33,745 nt of DNA from an uncultured Clostridia bacterium (GTDB taxonomy: Bacteria; Bacillota; Clostridia; Oscillospirales; CAG-272): contig CALWJW010000013.1 of assembly GCA_944381095.1 (NCBI GenBank), positions 1 through 33,745 on the forward strand, read 5' to 3'. Made by a program: the position numbers and the translations under genes. The notes under the pieces were generated by a model that searched no databases, had not been told where the DNA came from, and saw only the letters and a list, made by a program, of their open reading frames with translations. Below are positions 24,717 through 32,725 of this stretch, in pieces (position 1 is the first letter of the stretch; each line of letters begins with the position of its first letter).

Positions 24717-25991
24717 TCATACTCCGAGGGCATCGGTGAAATCCTTATACATATAAAGCGAGCCGAGACAAACGAGCGGTATCCCTGTTTTCAGGCTTTC
24801 CTCCTTTGCAATAAGCACACCTTTCCGAAAATCTGTAAAGTATTGCGATTTTATGCCGAATTCGCTGTAAACAGCCGCAAGACTTTCCGCGTCAAGCGCC
24901 CTTGGGTTATCCGGTTTTACGCAAAACACCTCGTTCGCTATTTCCGAAAGCTTTTTTGCCATTAACCTGTACTCTTTGTCCGCCATTACTCCGGTCAGAA
25001 GATTGACTTTCTTCTCACCGAAATATTTCTTTATGGTTTTTACGGCTTCTGTCACTCCCTCCGGATTATGGGAGCCGTCGTATATTATCAGCGGATTTTC
25101 CGAAAGCTTTTCAAACCTTGCGTGCCAGACAGTATCACTCAGTCCTTTTCTGACCGCCTCTTCACTTAACCCGTAACCCAGTTTTCTCAGCACTTTCACG
25201 GTTTCAAGCACTTTGGCGGCATTCTCCGGCTGATAAAGTCCGAGAAGGCTGATCCTCATTTCCTTGAATTCACCGTAACTGAATTCGGCGCCGCTCAGAT
25301 CAGCTTTGGTTATTTTCAGTTTGCCGTAGTCGACCTGAATGAACTCCGATCCGAGAGCTTCCGCCTTCTCTCTTATCACTCTCGCTGCGCCGCTGTTTTC
25401 TTCCCGCAGTCCGCAAACCACCGGACGTCCGGGTTTTATTATGCCTGCCTTTTCAGCGGCGATTTTTTCTACCGTGTCTCCGAGGTATTCGGTATGATCA
25501 AGCGCTACTCCCGTTATAAGTGATACCGCTGTGTTGTGTACAACGTTTGTGGAATCGAGTCTTCCTCCCATTCCGACTTCGAGTATCACTATATCGCATT
25601 TCTCTTTTTCAAAATATCTGAAAGCTATAGCCGTTATCAGTTCAAATTCAGTCGGACTTTCCGTCATACTGTCGGCGTAAACCTTCACTTCACCGGTAAT
25701 TTCGGCAAGCTGTTCATCAGATATGCTTTTCCCGCATACCGCCATCCGTTCATTGAAATGTTTGACAAAAGGCGATGTAAAAAGTCCCGTTTTATACCCG
25801 GCGTTTCGGAGGATGCTTTCAAGCATGGCACAGCTTGAGCCTTTTCCGTTAGTGCCGGTCACATGAATGAACCTCAGTTTGTCCTGAGGATTTCCCATTT
25901 TCCCGCAAAGCTCAGTTATCCTGCTGAGCCCGGGTACCGATCCTTTCCAGCTCACGGAATGTATGTATGCGAGTGCCTCACTGTACGTCAA
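24717..25991 (-). CDS. folC: Folylpolyglutamate synthase / dihydrofolate synthase
   Basis: Adds glutamates to folates, which keeps imported or newly made folate in the cell; bifunctional members also make dihydrofolate. The P-loop GTNGKGS is at about residues 46-52, followed by LFTSPFVKHFNERM, EVGMGGRLDSTN, DHTEYLG and the C-domain YDGSHNPEG. I place the start at TTG 25989-25991, giving MTYSEALAYIHS as in relatives, with GAGGGAG nine bases upstream. An ATG at 26000 abuts that ribosome binding site and is less likely. It overlaps the folT end by 14 bases, so translation is coupled and the riboswitch ahead of folT governs both. Confidence 0.94.
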   Translation of the reverse strand: MTYSEALAYIHSVSWKGSVPGLSRITELCGKMGNPQDKLRFIHVTGTNGKGSSCAMLESILRNAGYKTGLFTSPFVKHFNERMAVCGKSISDEQLAEITGEVKVYADSMTESPTEFELITAIAFRYFEKEKCDIVILEVGMGGRLDSTNVVHNTAVSLITGVALDHTEYLGDTVEKIAAEKAGIIKPGRPVVCGLREENSGAARVIREKAEALGSEFIQVDYGKLKITKADLSGAEFSYGEFKEMRISLLGLYQPENAAKVLETVKVLRKLGYGLSEEAVRKGLSDTVWHARFEKLSENPLIIYDGSHNPEGVTEAVKTIKKYFGEKKVNLLTGVMADKEYRLMAKKLSEIANEVFCVKPDNPRALDAESLAAVYSEFGIKSQYFTDFRKGVLIAKEESLKTGIPLVCLGSLYMYKDFTDALGV

Positions 25992-26586
25992 TTTTACCAT
26001 CTCCCTCTCTGTCAGCAGTCACAGGTCTTTTTTTCTTACCGGCAAGCATTTTGTTTATCTCTCTCTGTGTGTACTTGTTGGTCAGCAATGCTTCAAATAT
26101 GATTATTTCGAATATAGCAACCGGAATATAGGTTAACGCACGTTGTCCCATGAGTACGAAAAATCCGTTCTCCGCACCGTAGTAAACAGCTAAACCGATC
26201 GTTTTGATTATAATGCTGCCGATGATATGGGAGCTTACATCCGCCACAACGAGCGCAACCGGCGAAAATCTGTTTCTGAAAAGCATTGAAATTATTCCTG
26301 ACGTAACACCAAGTGACGCCATTCCGAGAGTTATTATAGGGTTTACAGCATAGCCCATAGCAAGGCATCCGCAAAGATCAGCGCATACCCCGACCGCAAA
26401 TCCGACGACCGGTCCCATTATTATGCCGGACAGTATAACCGGAAGGTTTTCATAGCTTATCCTCAGTTCCAAGCCTATATTGATAGCATATACCTTACCC
26501 GTAACACTGATTGCAACCATCATTGCCGCAATTACCATCGCGTAAACATTACCGAAAATCCCGAAAACCCTGTTTGTTTTTTTCAT
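25978..26586 (-). CDS. folT: Folate ECF transporter substrate-binding subunit FolT
   Basis: The membrane S component that captures folate and docks on a shared energy-coupling module (not in this window). The 202-residue protein has about six hydrophobic segments. The block LRISYENLPVILSGIIMGPVVGFAVGVCADL, of which RISYENLP and GPVVGF are the key parts, is typical of FolT. The start is ATG 26584-26586 with AGGAGGTG eight bases upstream; the frame runs on to 26613 but that would place the ribosome binding site inside the gene. The THF riboswitch upstream and folC overlap downstream confirm the folate link. Confidence 0.93.
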   Translation of the reverse strand: MKKTNRVFGIFGNVYAMVIAAMMVAISVTGKVYAINIGLELRISYENLPVILSGIIMGPVVGFAVGVCADLCGCLAMGYAVNPIITLGMASLGVTSGIISMLFRNRFSPVALVVADVSSHIIGSIIIKTIGLAVYYGAENGFFVLMGQRALTYIPVAIFEIIIFEALLTNKYTQREINKMLAGKKKRPVTADREGDGKIDVQ

Positions 26587-26596
26587 AAAAAATACA

Positions 26597-26638
26597 CCTC
26601 CTGTTCCTCGCATTCAAAGCATAAGGAGAAACAGCAGG
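26597..26638 (-). promoter_or_regulatory. Hairpin that can mask the folT ribosome binding site
   Basis: In the folT leader, CCTGCTGTTTCTC can pair with GAGGAACAGGAGG (13 positions, one G-G mismatch and one U-G pair) around a 16-base loop. The right arm contains the AGGAGG ribosome binding site, so this is a likely expression platform acting on translation. No intrinsic terminator is seen between aptamer and ATG, which fits. Confidence 0.65.
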
Positions 26639-26688
26639 CGTAAAAGCCATGCGCCCGTACGGGCACACCTTATTTGTTTACAGCTTAT

Positions 26689-26775
26689 CTGAAGCGGGAT
26701 GCAAAACCCGAACCGCAAGGCGCTGCCCTTTCGTTTGACGGTCAACTCCCCGTTCCGCCAACACTTAACGCTCAG
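26689..26775 (-). promoter_or_regulatory. Tetrahydrofolate (THF) riboswitch aptamer
   Basis: Read on the minus strand, the 87-base element opens with CTGAGCGTTAAGTG and closes with GCATCCCGCTTCAG. GCGTTAAGTG and the GCATCC(C)GCT segment are the conserved hallmarks of the THF-I (folT) motif, and CTGA(G)CG pairs with CGCTTCAG as the closing P1 helix. Position directly ahead of folT and folC is the classical setting. Bound THF is expected to lower folate uptake. Confidence 0.9.
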
Positions 26776-26799
26776 GTTTTTACTCTTCTTTTGAGATTG

Positions 26800-26828
26800 A
26801 TTATACACCTTTTTCCGGTGTTTGTCAA
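26800..26828 (-). promoter_or_regulatory. Consensus sigma-A promoter of folT-folC
   Basis: Minus-strand perfect TTGACA (26823-26828), 17-base spacer and perfect TATAAT (26800-26805). Transcription should begin near 26793, about 18 bases before the aptamer. A strong promoter suits control exerted after initiation by the riboswitch. Confidence 0.92.
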
Positions 26829-26903
26829 TAGCTGTTCTGATTTTTTTAACTGTAATTTCCGGCAAAGCCCTGCCGCTCATTATTTTCAGCTCTTCTTTTT
26901 TCT

Positions 26904-28097
26904 TTATTCGAGCGGCAACTCTATTTTCTTATTGTTTTCGGCGCAAAGCGACATTATATACTGGGTTGCGGCGCGTCCGGAAAAGCCGCCGTGTTTTACC
27001 GCAAAGGCGTTGGCTCCGGCTATCAGGGTATTCTTGTCCATTTCCGGGAAATGTTTTTCCGCAAGAAACATCACTATATCCATATATTCCTGTTTATCGG
27101 GCTTTGCGTAGTATATTTGAAGTCCGAATCTTTCGGAAAGCGAAACCTTCTCGCTTGTCGTCTCCTCTCGGTGTATGTCACCGCCGCCTTCTCTTTCGGC
27201 GAAGGTTTCGGTAACCAGATGCCTGCGGTTTGACGTAGCGTAGATAAGTATGTTATCCGGTTTTTCCGCAACGCCTCCCTCTATTATGGCTTTGAGGTAT
27301 TTGTACTCCGTTTCAAAATTTTCAAATGAAAGATCATCGAGAAGTATTATAAACTTCTGTTTTCTCTTACTGAGCTGTGAAATTATTCCGCTCAGCTTGA
27401 CAAACTGGTGCTTCTGTACACCTACTATTCTCAGTCCTTTTTTCTCATATTCGGACAACAGCGCTTTTACCGCCGTCGATTTTCCCGTTCCGCTGTCACC
27501 GTAAAGCAGAACATTGTTTGCCGGCTGACCGTCAAGAAACGCTTCGGTATTTGTCTTTAACTGCTTTTTCTGTCTCTCATAACCGTAAATCTTCTCAAAA
27601 GTCGCATCAGAATATCGGCTTACCGGAGTAAGAGCTCCGTCCTCACCTATTATAAAGCCTCTGTAAAGCGCAAATATTCCTATGCCGTTCTCGCTGTAAA
27701 AGCCTGACAGTACTTTCAGAATCTCGTTTTGCCGACAGCAATTTCTCAGTTGTTCACAGAGCTTCATTATTTTTTTGCCCGCACGGAAATCTTCGCTTCC
27801 GGTATTTTCAAAAGCCGGTGTGTACTGTTCTTCGTCTTTTCCGAATATTTTCAACAAAACCTCTGCGTCTTTCCGGGCAAATGCGTCAATTGAGCATTCT
27901 TTTCCGCCTGTACGTTTTTCGCAGGCTTTCGCATATTCGTTTTCATTCAGTATAAGCTTACAAGCAATGTAATTTCCGTACAGATCTCCTCTTAGCCCGT
28001 ATTTCTCCGCTGTGCTTATCATTTTCACCAGCAGTTTGTCGCTTATTCTGCCCTCGGCAATTTCTTCAGCTTCATTATCGTCAGAAAGCAATATCAT
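26904..28097 (-). CDS. DUF815-family AAA+ ATPase
   Basis: A 397-residue protein of the DUF815 ATPase family, widespread in Firmicutes and Proteobacteria and of unknown function. The N-terminal 160 residues are helical and variable. The ATPase domain begins with FEKIYGYERQKKQL, Walker A is GDSGTGKS (200-207), Walker B is FIILLDDLSF (about 247-256), and sensor or arginine-finger segments follow in IYATSNRRHLV and SLSERFGL. The C-terminal lid contains GFSGRAATQYI. The start has GGAGTGAC upstream. It follows radA on the same strand by 179 bases. It may act as a remodeller, but no partner is evident. Confidence 0.87.
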   Translation of the reverse strand: MILLSDDNEAEEIAEGRISDKLLVKMISTAEKYGLRGDLYGNYIACKLILNENEYAKACEKRTGGKECSIDAFARKDAEVLLKIFGKDEEQYTPAFENTGSEDFRAGKKIMKLCEQLRNCCRQNEILKVLSGFYSENGIGIFALYRGFIIGEDGALTPVSRYSDATFEKIYGYERQKKQLKTNTEAFLDGQPANNVLLYGDSGTGKSTAVKALLSEYEKKGLRIVGVQKHQFVKLSGIISQLSKRKQKFIILLDDLSFENFETEYKYLKAIIEGGVAEKPDNILIYATSNRRHLVTETFAEREGGGDIHREETTSEKVSLSERFGLQIYYAKPDKQEYMDIVMFLAEKHFPEMDKNTLIAGANAFAVKHGGFSGRAATQYIMSLCAENNKKIELPLE

Positions 28098-28276
28098 TTT
28101 GTCACTCCGTTTTCTTTTGATTTCTAAACTTTTTTATCGTCTTTTTTTCGGTTGATCAGTTTTATTTTGCGTATTATTCCGTTTATAACACTGCTGATTT
28201 CCGTTCATGTCCCTCCGAAATGACGGAACCTTTCAGTGTCAAGTCACCCGCCGCTTTTGTTCAGCAGTATTTATTT

Positions 28277-29683
28277 TCACGTTTCCTGTTGCCCGATGTC
28301 CTCTTTTCTTTCGCTTTTTCTCATCAGACCGGGTATCCGTACCATTTCAAACAGATTTTTTACTCCTGTTATATCCGGAAATTTATCTCCGGTTTTCTTT
28401 TTGACCGAACCCGGAACCGCGATTTTAGTAAATCCGAGTCTTCTCGCCTCGCTTATCCTCTGTTCGCTTCCGGATACCGACCTGCATTCTCCCGCAAGTC
28501 CTATTTCACCGAAACAGATAAAGTTCTCCGGTATAACTCTGTCGAGCAGTCCGGATATAAGCGCCAGACATACCGCCATATCCGACGCCGGCTCACTGAG
28601 ATTAAGTCCTCCCGTCACATTAAGATAAACGTCGCTCTGCGAAAATCTGAGCCCGAGTCTTTTTTCAAGTACCGCCAATAGCAGGCACATCCTGTTATAG
28701 TCCACTCCGTTTGCCGTCCGTTTCGGAGACGGATAAACGGTAGGCGTCACCAGCGCCTGTATTTCCGTCACAATAGGTCTGCTTCCTTCCATTACACAGA
28801 CGGCACAGCTTCCCGGAACGTTTTCCGGCCTTTCCTTCATCAGGGCTTCCGACGGATTCAGAACCTGTACCAGTCCTTTTTCCGTCATTTCAAAAACGCC
28901 TATTTCGTTTGTCGAACCGTATCTGTTCTTTACTGCACGGATTATGCGGTAGGCGTGCTGCTTCTCACCTTCAAAGTACAAAACGGCATCCACCATATGT
29001 TCAAGCACTTTGGGTCCCGCAATGCCGCCCTCCTTGTTCACATGTCCGACCAGTATTACCGAAAATCCCTCACTTTTTGCCTTGTTTATAAACAGCATTG
29101 CGGATTCCCTTACCTGACTTACGCTGCCCGGAAACGTTGATGTACTCTGTCCTGACCAGATAGTCTGAATTGAGTCGATTATCACGATTTCAGGGTTTGT
29201 TTCGTCTATCTCAGCAATAATATTTTCAGCTCCCGTCTCATTCAGCACATAAAGGTTTTCCGCTTCAACCCCCAGTCTGTCAGCTCTCATTTTGAGCTGT
29301 CTGCCGGATTCCTCTCCCGAAACGTAAAGCACACGCCTTTCCCTGCCGACAGTGCCGCATATCTGCATAAGCAGAGTAGATTTGCCGATTCCCGGCTCGC
29401 CGGAAAGAAGTATGGCGCTTCCGCATACAATTCCGCCGCCGATTACTCTGTCAAATTCTTCCATACCGCTCCCGACACGTATGTAATCGGGCGTTTCAAG
29501 TTCTCCGAGTCGCACGCCTTTAACACGAAAAGCCGTTGACGCCGATTGTGATGTTCCCTTTGAAGCGGCTATTACCGTCTCTTCAAAAGTGTTGTATTCT
29601 CCGCAAGACGGGCATCTTCCATACCACTTACCGCTCTGATACCCGCATTCGCCGCATCTGTATACAGTTTTATCACTTTTCAT
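28277..29683 (-). CDS. radA: DNA repair protein RadA (Sms)
   Basis: A RecA-related helicase that drives branch migration during recombination and repair. The 468-residue protein has the N-terminal C4 zinc finger (C10, C13, C24, C27), Walker A GEPGIGKS (95-102), the RadA-specific KNRYGSTNEIGVFEM motif and a C-terminal Lon-protease-like domain (NVTGGLNLSEPASDMAVCLA). AAAGGAAAAGGAT precedes the ATG. It lies between cwlD upstream and the DUF815 ATPase downstream, all leftward. Confidence 0.97.
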   Translation of the reverse strand: MKSDKTVYRCGECGYQSGKWYGRCPSCGEYNTFEETVIAASKGTSQSASTAFRVKGVRLGELETPDYIRVGSGMEEFDRVIGGGIVCGSAILLSGEPGIGKSTLLMQICGTVGRERRVLYVSGEESGRQLKMRADRLGVEAENLYVLNETGAENIIAEIDETNPEIVIIDSIQTIWSGQSTSTFPGSVSQVRESAMLFINKAKSEGFSVILVGHVNKEGGIAGPKVLEHMVDAVLYFEGEKQHAYRIIRAVKNRYGSTNEIGVFEMTEKGLVQVLNPSEALMKERPENVPGSCAVCVMEGSRPIVTEIQALVTPTVYPSPKRTANGVDYNRMCLLLAVLEKRLGLRFSQSDVYLNVTGGLNLSEPASDMAVCLALISGLLDRVIPENFICFGEIGLAGECRSVSGSEQRISEARRLGFTKIAVPGSVKKKTGDKFPDITGVKNLFEMVRIPGLMRKSERKEDIGQQET

Positions 29684-29757
29684 ATCCTTTTCCTTTCAGT
29701 GTCTGTACTGCATGAAACTTGATCTTTATGTAACTGAAAATCAGTGTATCTCGCGGT

Positions 29758-30465
29758 TTATATTACCCCGAGAATCCCTCCGGCTACCACCAATGCCAGC
29801 ATTTTCCGGTATTCCTCGGTTTTGAGCCTTGCAAGCTCTTCTTTATTGGATAAAAAGCCGCACTCAACCAGAATTGATGGTATTTTTGCTCTGTTGAGAA
29901 GATAGATGGAGGTATCCGCTTTTTTTATCTGCCGGTGATTTGCAGGGTCGATTTTCAGAAAAGACTCCTGCACCGTTTCCGCGACCTTCTCAGCTTCCGT
30001 ATGCCCCGAATAGTAAACCTGAAGTCCCTTACAGCTTTCAAGCGGAAACTTATTACAGTGAATGCTTACAAGCAAAGCGTCCGGATACTGTGAGGCGATA
30101 ACAAGTCTTTGTTTAAGATCCCTCAGCTTTGCCGAACCGGTAAGACCTTCACCGTCCAGCATGACATCTTCTGTTCTCGTCATGACTGCTTTTACCCCGC
30201 TTACTTCCATTATGCAAGCGAGTATTTCAGATATTTCGAGATTTATTTCTTTTTCGGCGGTTCCGTCAGGAGCTACCGCCCCTCCGTCCATACCGCCATG
30301 TCCGGCGTCTATTACCACAACGGGAGCTGCGCTTGCCTGCGTCGGCAACCCTTGTTCTTCTTTTTTTATTCCGAATGAAATTTGCAGCAAAGTAATAGCA
30401 ACCACAAGCAGTAATACTGTGACAACGAAACCCGCCGCCACCTTTACAGCTTCCTTTTTTCCCAT
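29758..30465 (-). CDS. cwlD: N-acetylmuramoyl-L-alanine amidase, CwlD-like
   Basis: An Amidase_3 family zinc amidase that cleaves the stem peptide from muramic acid. The 235-residue protein has one N-terminal transmembrane or signal segment (about 9-30), then VVVIDAGHGGMDGGA (zinc H56), a glutamate at EKEINLE, SIHCNKF with the second zinc histidine and the catalytic glutamate in LVECGFLSN. Size and single-domain build match CwlD, which makes muramic lactam in the spore cortex. A general cell-wall amidase is the alternative. The start ATG at 30463-30465 has AAAGGCGGG upstream; the longer frame to 30558 runs through an inverted repeat and is not used. Confidence 0.85.
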   Translation of the reverse strand: MGKKEAVKVAAGFVVTVLLLVVAITLLQISFGIKKEEQGLPTQASAAPVVVIDAGHGGMDGGAVAPDGTAEKEINLEISEILACIMEVSGVKAVMTRTEDVMLDGEGLTGSAKLRDLKQRLVIASQYPDALLVSIHCNKFPLESCKGLQVYYSGHTEAEKVAETVQESFLKIDPANHRQIKKADTSIYLLNRAKIPSILVECGFLSNKEELARLKTEEYRKMLALVVAGGILGVI

Positions 30466-30492
30466 ACATAATCCCGCCTTTATCTGTTTGTG

Positions 30493-30516
30493 GGAATGCT
30501 TTTTTAAAAGCATTCC
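30493..30516. repeat. Perfect inverted repeat in the cwlD leader
   Basis: GGAATGCTTTT is mirrored by AAAAGCATTCC with two bases between. It lies 12 bases upstream of the cwlD ribosome binding region. No T-run follows on the minus strand. It could be an operator or a stabilising 5' stem-loop. Confidence 0.6.
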
Positions 30517-30660
30517 TGAGATAAAGTTATTCGGACGATGACAAAATAATGACCTCAATCAGTATCTTTGACAAAAAACAACGGAAAAATATCAGAAATT
30601 AGCTAAGTCGACAGCACCGTCTGAACAAATAAAAACGGTTTTAATAACGCGTCAGCATAC

Positions 30661-30680
30661 AAAAAGCCGCGCCTGCGGCT
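30661..30680 (-). terminator. Intrinsic terminator of the candidate small RNA
   Basis: Minus-strand AGCCGC pairs with GCGGCT around the loop AGGC and is followed by a T-run of four after the stem. No annotated gene ends close by, which is the main reason to suspect a small RNA here. Confidence 0.72.
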
Positions 30681-30845
30681 CATGTATCTGATTTTCGGAC
30701 AAAGTCCGTGAATCACCTGAATCACGGGGGTGATCCGTCCCTTTGTCGCAAGGACAATTCTCACATTTCCCTCGGAACATTTCAGCCTGACGGCGCTCAT
30801 AGACGGCACACAGTACTTTTCGGTCACTTATCTTAGGCACAGATC
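30661..30845 (-). ncRNA. Candidate structured small RNA or orphan leader
   Basis: A minus-strand segment between two genes that ends in an intrinsic terminator and is rich in helices: CGGAC-TTT-GTCCG (30696-30708), CCGTGA with TCACGG (30706-30711 with 30722-30727), and a competing pairing GATCACC with GGTGATT (30729-30735 with 30711-30717). GTCC...GGAC at about 30736-30755 can form another. I could not match it to 6S, SRP, tmRNA, RNase P or a riboswitch class I know. A promoter is not convincing, so it may be processed from the mRNA at 30955. A 62-codon GTG-started frame overlaps it (30652-30840). Confidence 0.4.
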
Positions 30846-30954
30846 CCTTTTTTTAATCCCTTCTTGTAAAGAATGTCAGATTGCCGTTCGGCTGTGACAA
30901 TCAACACGTTCCGCACTGTCTCCGACTGAAACATAGGGTCGTATCCGAATACCG

Positions 30955-31587
30955 TCACCTTTTTCTGGTGTCGCTGAAAAGACCGTATTTATTTTTCGTC
31001 CCGAGCCAATATCCGACACCGCAGACAACCATCGTCGGGACTATTATGACGAAAAGATAAAAAGGGTATTGCAGTATACCGAGATAATCACCTATGCCGA
31101 TATACATGGAATTAAGATACGCCCCGACTATCTGACATATGCCGAACAGATTTACCGCCCATGCCGGAGATGTATACGCCCCTTCGGCACTGAGAACACC
31201 TTTGTCTATGCAAAGATAGCCGATAAGCGCAAGCACTGCGAATATCAGGTTCGGCAATGAGGCAGCAAGACACGCCTTAACGCCTTTCAAACTGTCTTTT
31301 TTAACTCTCCCTGAATCTATCCGGACCTTGTCCTTTAAACCGTTCTCCCAAGTTAAAACATACAAAAGAACAAGATAAAATACAGCCGAAAAAATTCCGA
31401 AACCTATGACAAGCGCACCGTTGCCGGAAACATTGGCTGCGCTGTAAAGAAGATATCCGAAAACAGTGAGACCGAACTGATGTACCAGCATTTTCACTAT
31501 CAGATCGGAATTCTTACCGCAGAACCCGAGCGCACGCGCAAGGAAATTCTTTCTTTTCAGATTACCATCTGTGGAATTTATATCCAT
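30955..31587 (-). CDS. Small polytopic membrane protein of unknown function
   Basis: A 210-residue protein I do not recognise. About five hydrophobic spans follow a charged N terminus (MDINSTDGNLKRKNF), and the C terminus is basic (GTKNKYGLFSDTRKR). A cytosolic loop lies near residues 80-105 (ENGLKDKVRIDSGRVKKDS). No enzyme motif is visible. AAAGGC lies nine bases before the ATG, a modest ribosome binding site. It is divergent from rpsF with 309 bases between and has its own likely promoter at 31626-31654. Confidence 0.78.
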   Translation of the reverse strand: MDINSTDGNLKRKNFLARALGFCGKNSDLIVKMLVHQFGLTVFGYLLYSAANVSGNGALVIGFGIFSAVFYLVLLYVLTWENGLKDKVRIDSGRVKKDSLKGVKACLAASLPNLIFAVLALIGYLCIDKGVLSAEGAYTSPAWAVNLFGICQIVGAYLNSMYIGIGDYLGILQYPFYLFVIIVPTMVVCGVGYWLGTKNKYGLFSDTRKR

Positions 31588-31625
31588 TTGTTTATGCCTT
31601 TCTTGAACAATTCTGCTATAACTCC

Positions 31626-31654
31626 ATTTTATTGAATAAAAATTAACAATACAA
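31626..31654 (-). promoter_or_regulatory. Likely promoter of the small membrane protein gene
   Basis: Minus-strand TTGTAT (31649-31654), 17-base spacer, TAAAAT (31626-31631), about 32 bases before the predicted ribosome binding site. The region is very AT-rich, so chance matches are likelier than elsewhere. Confidence 0.45.
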
Positions 31655-31781
31655 GCACAAAAATAAAAGTTTACACTTTATTTATTAAAATAAGCATTTG
31701 TTTCCGATCATTATAATTTGTATATTTAAACATACAGTTCGGCGGCAATTTTAAATTTTTTGTAAAATCAATATTGTGCCA

Positions 31782-31810
31782 TTGACTTTTCCGGTTGTCA
31801 GTGATATAAT
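31782..31810 (+). promoter_or_regulatory. Sigma-A promoter of rpsF-ssb-rpsR
   Basis: TTGACT (31782-31787), 17-base spacer, perfect TATAAT (31805-31810). The predicted leader of the operon is about 80 bases. Confidence 0.92.
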
Positions 31811-31850
31811 CAATGAGTCAGAAAGTCCGCGAAAGCGAATTTTTTTCCTT

Positions 31851-31871
31851 ACCACGGGATATTCCCGCGGT
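31851..31871 (+). promoter_or_regulatory. Leader hairpin of rpsF, possible S6-S18 autoregulatory site
   Basis: ACC-A-CGGGA pairs with TCCCG-C-GGT around a three-base loop with one internal A-C mismatch, 20 bases before the AGGGAGGTG of rpsF. The rpsF leaders of many bacteria bind an S6:S18 complex to repress the operon, and this hairpin with its CCGCGG side is a plausible version. I did not verify the motif consensus. Confidence 0.45.
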
Positions 31872-31896
31872 CAAAAGTCCATAGGGAGGTGTAAAT

Positions 31897-32190
31897 ATGA
31901 CAAAAGTAAATGCGTACGAAGCTCTTTTCATCGTCGATATGAGCGAAGGCGAAGCAGGCGTCAAGCCGCTTGTTGAGAAGTTCAGAAACCTCATTTCCGA
32001 AAATGCCGAGATAACCGGCATAAACGAATGGGGTAAACGTATTCTCGCCTATCCCATTAACGATAAAAAGGAAGGCTACTATGTTCTCGTGAATTTCAGT
32101 TCAAAACCTGATTTTCCCGCAGAACTCGAGCGTATCTTCGGAATAACCGAAGGCATAATGCGTTATATGGTCATAAGAGTCGATGCTTGA
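31897..32190 (+). CDS. rpsF: 30S ribosomal protein S6
   Basis: A 97-residue S6 protein, partner of S18 on the platform of the small subunit. It shows the family pattern YEALFIVD at the N terminus, WGKRILAYPINDKKEGYYVLVNF in the centre (key part GKRILAYPI) and ITEGIMRYMVIR at the end. AGGGAGGTG lies six bases before the ATG. First gene of rpsF-ssb-rpsR, the standard order in Firmicutes. Confidence 0.97.
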   Translation: MTKVNAYEALFIVDMSEGEAGVKPLVEKFRNLISENAEITGINEWGKRILAYPINDKKEGYYVLVNFSSKPDFPAELERIFGITEGIMRYMVIRVDA

Positions 32191-32208
32191 TTTAAGGAGG
32201 AGACAGTA

Positions 32209-32682
32209 ATGGCATCTTTGAATCTGAACAAAGTGGTGCTTGCCGGTCATCTTACCGCAACACCGGAACTGCGACAGACTCCTAACGGCGTCAGCGTTAC
32301 ATCGTTTTCAATCGCTGTGAACAGACGCTTTTCCAAAAATTCGGACGGAAATTCGGCACAGAATGCAAACGTTGATTTCATCAACTGCGTTGCATGGAGA
32401 AATACCGCCGATTTCATCACCCGTTATTTCAAAAAAGGCAGTGCCATTTGTATAACGGGCAGCATTCAGACCAGAACCTGGACAGACCAGCAGAACGTGA
32501 AGAGATACGCGACAGAGGTTCTTGCGGACGAAGCTTACTTCGTCGATTCAACCGGCGCTCAGGGCGGCTCCGGTTTCCAGGGTCAGGATAATTTTGAACA
32601 ACCGGCTCCTCAGTTTTCCACCGAGCCTTCTGCCGGTGCGCAATTTGAGGATATGTCCAGCGACGACGATCTGCCCTTCTGA
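32209..32682 (+). CDS. ssb: Single-stranded DNA-binding protein
   Basis: Coats and protects single-stranded DNA and recruits repair and replication proteins. The 157-residue protein has the OB fold in the first 110 residues (NKVVLAGHLTATPELRQT, VDFINCVAWRNTADF), a flexible Gly/Gln-rich linker and the acidic tip DDDLPF, which is the protein-interaction tail. The ribosome binding site is AAGGAGGAGAC. It lies 18 bases after rpsF and 43 before rpsR. Confidence 0.97.
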   Translation: MASLNLNKVVLAGHLTATPELRQTPNGVSVTSFSIAVNRRFSKNSDGNSAQNANVDFINCVAWRNTADFITRYFKKGSAICITGSIQTRTWTDQQNVKRYATEVLADEAYFVDSTGAQGGSGFQGQDNFEQPAPQFSTEPSAGAQFEDMSSDDDLPF

Positions 32683-32725
32683 AATTCTGACGTCATCGCA
32701 TTTTATGAAAGGAGAACATTAAGCA

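Noticed and set aside
26614-26880. Minus-strand 88-codon frame ahead of folT
   Set aside because: It covers the folT promoter, the THF aptamer and the leader hairpin, so the conservation here is RNA, not protein.
28134-28208. 24-codon minus-strand frame with GGAGGG upstream, between radA and the DUF815 gene
   Set aside because: Only two bases separate the ribosome binding site from the ATG, the peptide is low-complexity and basic, and nothing else supports it.
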